A stretch of DNA of 7,178 nucleotides from DASYAN01 sp036501345. Lineage in GTDB: Bacteria; Chloroflexota; Ktedonobacteria; Ktedonobacterales; Ktedonobacteraceae. The translations under genes and the position numbers were made by a program. The stretch covers positions 1 through 7,178 of the forward strand of contig DASYAN010000548.1 of the NCBI GenBank assembly GCA_036501345.1, given 5' to 3'. The stretch's first letter is position 1. Each line of letters opens with the position of its first letter. The notes below the pieces were generated by a model, which saw only the letters and a program-made list of their open reading frames with translations, was not told the origin of the DNA and ran no database searches. This document shows positions 5,966-7,178 of the stretch, piece after piece.

Positions 5966-6078
5966 TTTTAATGATATTTTAACTTTTTTTTGGCCATTTT
6001 AATGTTTTTTTTGGCCATTTTAACGACATTTTAACTATATCTTTAGTCATTTTAATGCCATTTTAACTATATTTTTAA
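5966..6078 (+). repeat. Eight TTTTAA motifs in helical phase
   Basis: TTTTAA starts at 5966, 5977, 5997, 6018, 6029, 6050, 6061 and 6073. The intervals are 11, 20, 21, 11, 21, 11 and 12, all close to multiples of the 10.5-bp helix turn. Inside it, an exact 19-bp repeat (T8, GGCCATTTTAA) occurs at 5984-6002 and 6005-6023, and CATTTTAACTATAT occurs at 6027-6040 and 6059-6072. Such phasing places the T-tracts on one helix face and usually gives curved DNA. It lies 150-270 bp before the start at 6232. It could be a curved upstream activating region, a binding array for a nucleoid protein, or a repeat expansion. Confidence 0.6.
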
Positions 6079-6125
6079 TCCTAAGCTATTGTATTTTTTC
6101 ATTACCATATTGTAATCTTGTCTTG

Positions 6126-6165
6126 TGCTACTGTTTCTAGAGCATATGCTACTGTTTCTGGAGTA
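6126..6165 (+). repeat. Direct repeat with 21-bp period upstream of the synthase-like gene
   Basis: TGCTACTGTTTCT occurs identically at 6126-6138 and 6147-6159. Similarity continues to 6144 and 6165, giving 17 of 19 positions. A period of 21 bp equals two helical turns, as expected of tandem sites for an activator or repressor bound on one face of the DNA. The shared core ACTGT recurs a third time at 6169-6173. Confidence 0.55.
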
Positions 6166-6200
6166 GATACTGTAACATGAAATGTTCAAAATACAGTATC
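6166..6200. promoter_or_regulatory. Operator-like inverted repeat 32 bp before the synthase-like gene
   Basis: GATACTGTA (6166-6174) and TACAGTATC (6192-6200) are exact inverted copies with a 17-bp spacer. A second small dyad, AACAT-GAA-ATGTT (6174-6186), lies within. The position just upstream of the start suggests an operator or a leader-RNA stem. I could not place a convincing -35/-10 pair nearby, so its role is inferred. Confidence 0.5.
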
Positions 6201-6231
6201 GGGATGCGTTATCAAACTGAGGAGAAGAAAT

Positions 6232-7178
6232 ATGGTCTTGCAATACCCTATGGTTGACTGGGGATTCACGTCGTTTATCGAATCAGCTCACAATGAAGGT
6301 CTCTTGTACGATATTCCAGTCTTGGAGGGTCCTGCCAATGCGACTATTCATTTAGGGCAAAGAGAGTTTGTGAACTTTGCTGGTATCAACTTTCTTGGGC
6401 TCCAACAGGAGCCAGAGATTCTTTCTCATTTTACAGAAGCTGCGCGAACGTATGGACTGGTAACAGGAGGTTCTCGACTGTTACAAGGGGTATGTGCAGC
6501 TCATGCTCAAGTAGAAGAGCTGCTATGCCGTGTTACAGGCAAAGAGCGAGCCATTACTTTTGCCTCTGGCCTGCTTGCGAATTTGGGTTTTCTTCATGCC
6601 ATGAGCACTCGCTTTTCGAAGAGTGATGACTGCTTTATTGATAACCGTGATACAGTATTCGTGCTCGATCGCGATAGCCATTGGAGCTTGCGCAAGGGCG
6701 TTGAACGTTTTCCCCTCAATCAGCAACTCTTCTACTTTCGGCATAATGATCCAGCGCACCTGAAAGAAATACTGGCCAAACTCACTGGAGCGAAAGTAGT
6801 AGTTGTCTTTGAGAGTGTCTATTCGACCGATGGTAGTATAGCCCCCATGGGCGAGCTCATTGATGTATGCGAGGAATATGGTGCGGCCAGTTATGTTGAT
6901 GATGCCAATGGTTTCTTCATCTACGGACCTTCACACAGACCATTTGCTCAGGAGTTTGCTCATCTGCAACGTGCCACCTTCATCATGGTATCCCTTTCAA
7001 AGGCTATTGGTCTAGAAGGAGGCGCCATCGCAGGTCCATCTGATGCAATACGCGCCTTTGAGCTGCTCTCAGGAACCTCGATATTTACTGCAGCCATGCA
7101 GCCACCTACGGCAAGCACTGCAGCTCTCATTATGCAGAAACTGCTTGACAATCCAGATCTGATGGATCGCTATTTGAG
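6232..7178 (+). CDS. PLP-dependent alpha-oxoamine-synthase-family enzyme, BioF/Kbl/SPT-like (3' end outside window)
   Basis: This family condenses an amino acid with an acyl-CoA or acyl-carrier thioester, releasing CO2, as in 8-amino-7-oxononanoate synthase, glycine C-acetyltransferase and serine palmitoyltransferase. The 315 codons present are about four-fifths of a normal enzyme of around 400 aa. Visible motifs are FVNFAGINFLGL (46-57), YGLVTGGSRLLQG (74-86), FASGLLANLGF (110-120), DSHWSLRKG (148-156) whose H150 should stack on the cofactor, ESVYSTDGSIAP (194-205), YVDDANG (221-227) with D223 for the pyridine nitrogen, and VSLSKAIG (253-260) with K257 as the Schiff-base lysine. N226 replaces the His usual in VDEAHG or VDDSHA. 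GGAG seven bases before the ATG at 6232 supports the start. No biotin genes are visible, so a biosynthetic role in biotin, sphingolipid or a specialised metabolite cannot be decided. Confidence 0.85.
   Translation, partial: MVLQYPMVDWGFTSFIESAHNEGLLYDIPVLEGPANATIHLGQREFVNFAGINFLGLQQEPEILSHFTEAARTYGLVTGGSRLLQGVCAAHAQVEELLCRVTGKERAITFASGLLANLGFLHAMSTRFSKSDDCFIDNRDTVFVLDRDSHWSLRKGVERFPLNQQLFYFRHNDPAHLKEILAKLTGAKVVVVFESVYSTDGSIAPMGELIDVCEEYGAASYVDDANGFFIYGPSHRPFAQEFAHLQRATFIMVSLSKAIGLEGGAIAGPSDAIRAFELLSGTSIFTAAMQPPTASTAALIMQKLLDNPDLMDRYL

Noticed and set aside
5984..6072. CRISPR-like array
   Set aside because: The repeats are short, AT-rich and overlapping, with no unique spacers of constant length and no cas genes.
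6166..6200. BirA (biotin repressor) operator before a BioF-like gene
   Set aside because: The arms read GATACTGTA/TACAGTATC and lack the TTGTAAAC or TTGTTAAC-type half-sites of biotin operators.

Overview
The window looks like an insertion-sequence-rich accessory region of a bacterial chromosome. Two intact insertion sequences (IS) of different families, and a relic of a third, surround three unrelated cellular genes. The mosaic base composition, the large untranslated stretches and the C-terminal style of the relic transposase remind me of IS-dense Chloroflexota such as Ktedonobacteria. That assignment is an inference with modest confidence; no ribosomal or other taxonomic marker is present.

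Positions 1-1942 form a nest. The outer unit has imperfect terminal inverted repeats at 1-45 and 1897-1942 and carries the end of a transposase-like protein. An intact ISL3-family element (182-1603, 25-bp terminal repeats, 419-aa transposase on the minus strand) sits inside it. No target duplication flanks the ISL3 element, yet removing it leaves the outer reading frame open. A 17-bp inverted repeat just upstream of the ISL3 transposase start would bury its ribosome binding site in a hairpin.

Positions 1943-3863 hold two convergent cellular genes: a 159-aa pyridoxamine-5'-phosphate-oxidase-like (split-barrel, putative flavin-binding) protein on the plus strand, and a very AT-rich 306-aa DUF2156 (LPG-synthase C-terminal-like, GNAT-type fold) protein on the minus strand. 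The 250-bp gap between them holds a stem-loop and an 11-bp perfect inverted repeat.

Positions 3864-4228 are AT-rich and carry no clear gene, only short open stretches that may be remnants, plus one possible minus-strand promoter. Positions 4229-5769 are a complete IS4-family (IS231-like) element: 16-bp terminal repeats, a 451-aa DDE transposase with the Y-R-E-K signature, and a perfect 11-bp target duplication. It therefore arrived by straightforward transposition, probably recently.

Positions 5781-6231 are a gene-free, AT-rich leader. It contains eight TTTTAA motifs spaced at multiples of about 10.5 bp, then a 21-bp-period direct repeat and a 9-bp inverted repeat. It precedes a PLP-dependent alpha-oxoamine-synthase-family gene (BioF/Kbl/SPT-like), which starts at 6232 and runs off the window. 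This protein has Asn where the family normally has the cofactor-contacting His after the Asp. The cellular genes do not form an evident pathway here. The most interesting signals are the hairpin-guarded ISL3 start, the nested small element, and the phased leader before the atypical synthase.
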